Assembly (NCBI GenBank): GCA_964548565.1
Contig: CAZJTF010000370.1
Coordinates: forward strand, 1-6,804
Source of the DNA: CAYLLT01 sp964548565
GTDB taxonomy: Bacteria > Planctomycetota > Phycisphaerae > UBA1845 > PWPN01
Length of the DNA: 6,804 nucleotides
Direction of reading: 5' to 3'
Position numbers and translations under genes: made by a program. Each line of letters opens with the position of its first letter. Positions within the stretch are counted from its first letter, which is position 1. Positions 6,179 through 6,804 of this stretch are shown here, piece after piece. Below the pieces are notes generated by a model. It worked only from the letters and a program-made list of their open reading frames with translations. It had not been told where the DNA came from and did not search any database.

Positions 6179-6804
6179 ATGATCCAACCCGACGCCCCAG
6201 CACAGACTGCCTGGGTGGACGGCGACCGGATCGAATCGCTGCTGATCGAGCTCTCATCCCGCTTCATCAACCTTGCCTCTGAGCAGGTGGACCGCGAGAT
6301 CGAAAACGCGCAGCGGAGGATCTGCGAATACGTCGGTCTGGATCGTTGCACGCTGTGGCAGCAGCACGCGAGCGATCCAGACACGTTGTTGCTCACACAT
6401 CTCTACCAGTGTCCGAGCATGCCGGTCCCGCCCCTGTCAACGGATGCAAAAACAGTGACTCCCTGGCTGCTGCAGCAGGTCCGCCGGGGAGCTACGACTG
6501 CGATCTCAAAGCTGGACGATCTTCCGGCGGAGGCGCAGCGCGACAGGGAGGCTCTGGCACGCTATGGCACGAAGGCCACACTCGTTATTCCGCTGTGGAG
6601 TGGGGGGGCGGTGTTCGGCACGTTGACCTTTGCCTCTGCGCGGGAGTCGGGGCCATGGCGGGAGGGGCTGGTGAAACGGCTTCAACTCGTCGCCGAGGTA
6701 TTCGCGAACGCAATCGTCCGTGCCCGCACGGACCGGGCGCTGCGAGAGAGCCGCGAGCGGTACGCGCTCGCTGTCGAGGGCGCTAACGACGGGCTGTGGG
6801 ACTG
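6179..6804 (+). CDS. GAF-PAS sensor protein, probable signalling kinase (N-terminal part)
   Basis: The frame opens with ATG at 6179 and is unbroken to the window edge: 208 codons and part of the next. No ATG, GTG or TTG lies between this ATG and the upstream in-frame stop at 6092, so the start is well fixed, although the ribosome site is weak. Residues 20-185 form a GAF domain of the type often seen at the N-terminus of environmental sensor histidine kinases: SSRFINLASEQVDREIENAQ, then ICEYVGLDRCTLWQ, then TLVIPLWSGGAVFGTLTFAS, then LVKRLQLVAEVFANAI. A short coiled linker (about 180-192) leads into a PAS domain beginning ALRESRERYALAVEGANDGLWD, a typical entry into PAS. There is no signal peptide or membrane segment, so it should be cytoplasmic. 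The output domain (histidine kinase, diguanylate cyclase or other) is outside the window. It is divergent from the glgX operon. GAF and PAS are confident; the kinase role is inferred. Confidence 0.85.
   Translation, partial: MIQPDAPAQTAWVDGDRIESLLIELSSRFINLASEQVDREIENAQRRICEYVGLDRCTLWQQHASDPDTLLLTHLYQCPSMPVPPLSTDAKTVTPWLLQQVRRGATTAISKLDDLPAEAQRDREALARYGTKATLVIPLWSGGAVFGTLTFASARESGPWREGLVKRLQLVAEVFANAIVRARTDRALRESRERYALAVEGANDGLWD

Noticed and set aside
6602..6608. Run of seven G in the GAF coding region, considered as a phase-variation tract
   Set aside because: The frame is intact through it, the encoded Gly-Gly fits the GAF strand turn, and seven G is not unusual at this base composition without population data.

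Overview
The window is GC-rich bacterial chromosomal DNA. The best guess for the lineage is Planctomycetota or a similar high-GC environmental group. This rests on three things: a secreted ClpP/NfeD-like protein with a small beta-barrel-like N-terminal segment, DUF2092 secreted proteins, and the GlgX subtype. It is an inference from family impressions, not a computed placement. I see no rRNA, tRNA, CRISPR array, insertion sequence or phage gene.

Layout. Positions 1-5553 hold four genes on the minus strand, closely spaced and probably one operon, read from right to left: a GlgX/isoamylase-type glycogen debranching enzyme (5553-3325); a secreted DUF2092 protein (3268-2255, possibly starting at 3328); a second, paralogous DUF2092 protein with a lipoprotein signal (2200-1403); and a secreted ClpP-fold/NfeD-like protease homologue (1323-1, its C-terminus outside the window). 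The gaps are 56 nt (or a 4-nt ATGA overlap if the first DUF2092 gene starts at 3328), 54 nt and 79 nt, with no convincing terminator between genes. Each chosen start has a purine-rich ribosome binding site.

Just upstream of glgX, at about 5562-5840 on the minus strand, lies the C-terminal end of a GH63-like (MGH1-like) glycoside hydrolase gene. It is cut off at its 5' side and its conserved block is split over three reading frames. It appears to be the decayed first gene of the operon, which would once have paired a GH63-like glucosidase with GlgX. Between about 5850 and 6178 I see no gene, only a possible promoter and a cluster of short palindromes (6054-6100) in front of the next gene.

From 6179 to the right edge, on the plus strand and divergent from the operon, a sensor protein begins with a GAF domain and enters a PAS domain at the edge. 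It is most likely a sensor histidine kinase or similar signalling protein, but the output domain is outside the window.

How the genes may work together: GlgX removes alpha-1,6 branches from glycogen in the cytoplasm. The three downstream proteins are exported or envelope-anchored and have no evident link to glycogen, so their co-transcription may be incidental. No clearly new system is visible. The points most worth a second look are the GH63 remnant with its three offsetting frameshifts, the Cys at the expected nucleophile position of the ClpP/NfeD-like protein, and the tandem DUF2092 pair predicted to reach different envelope sites.
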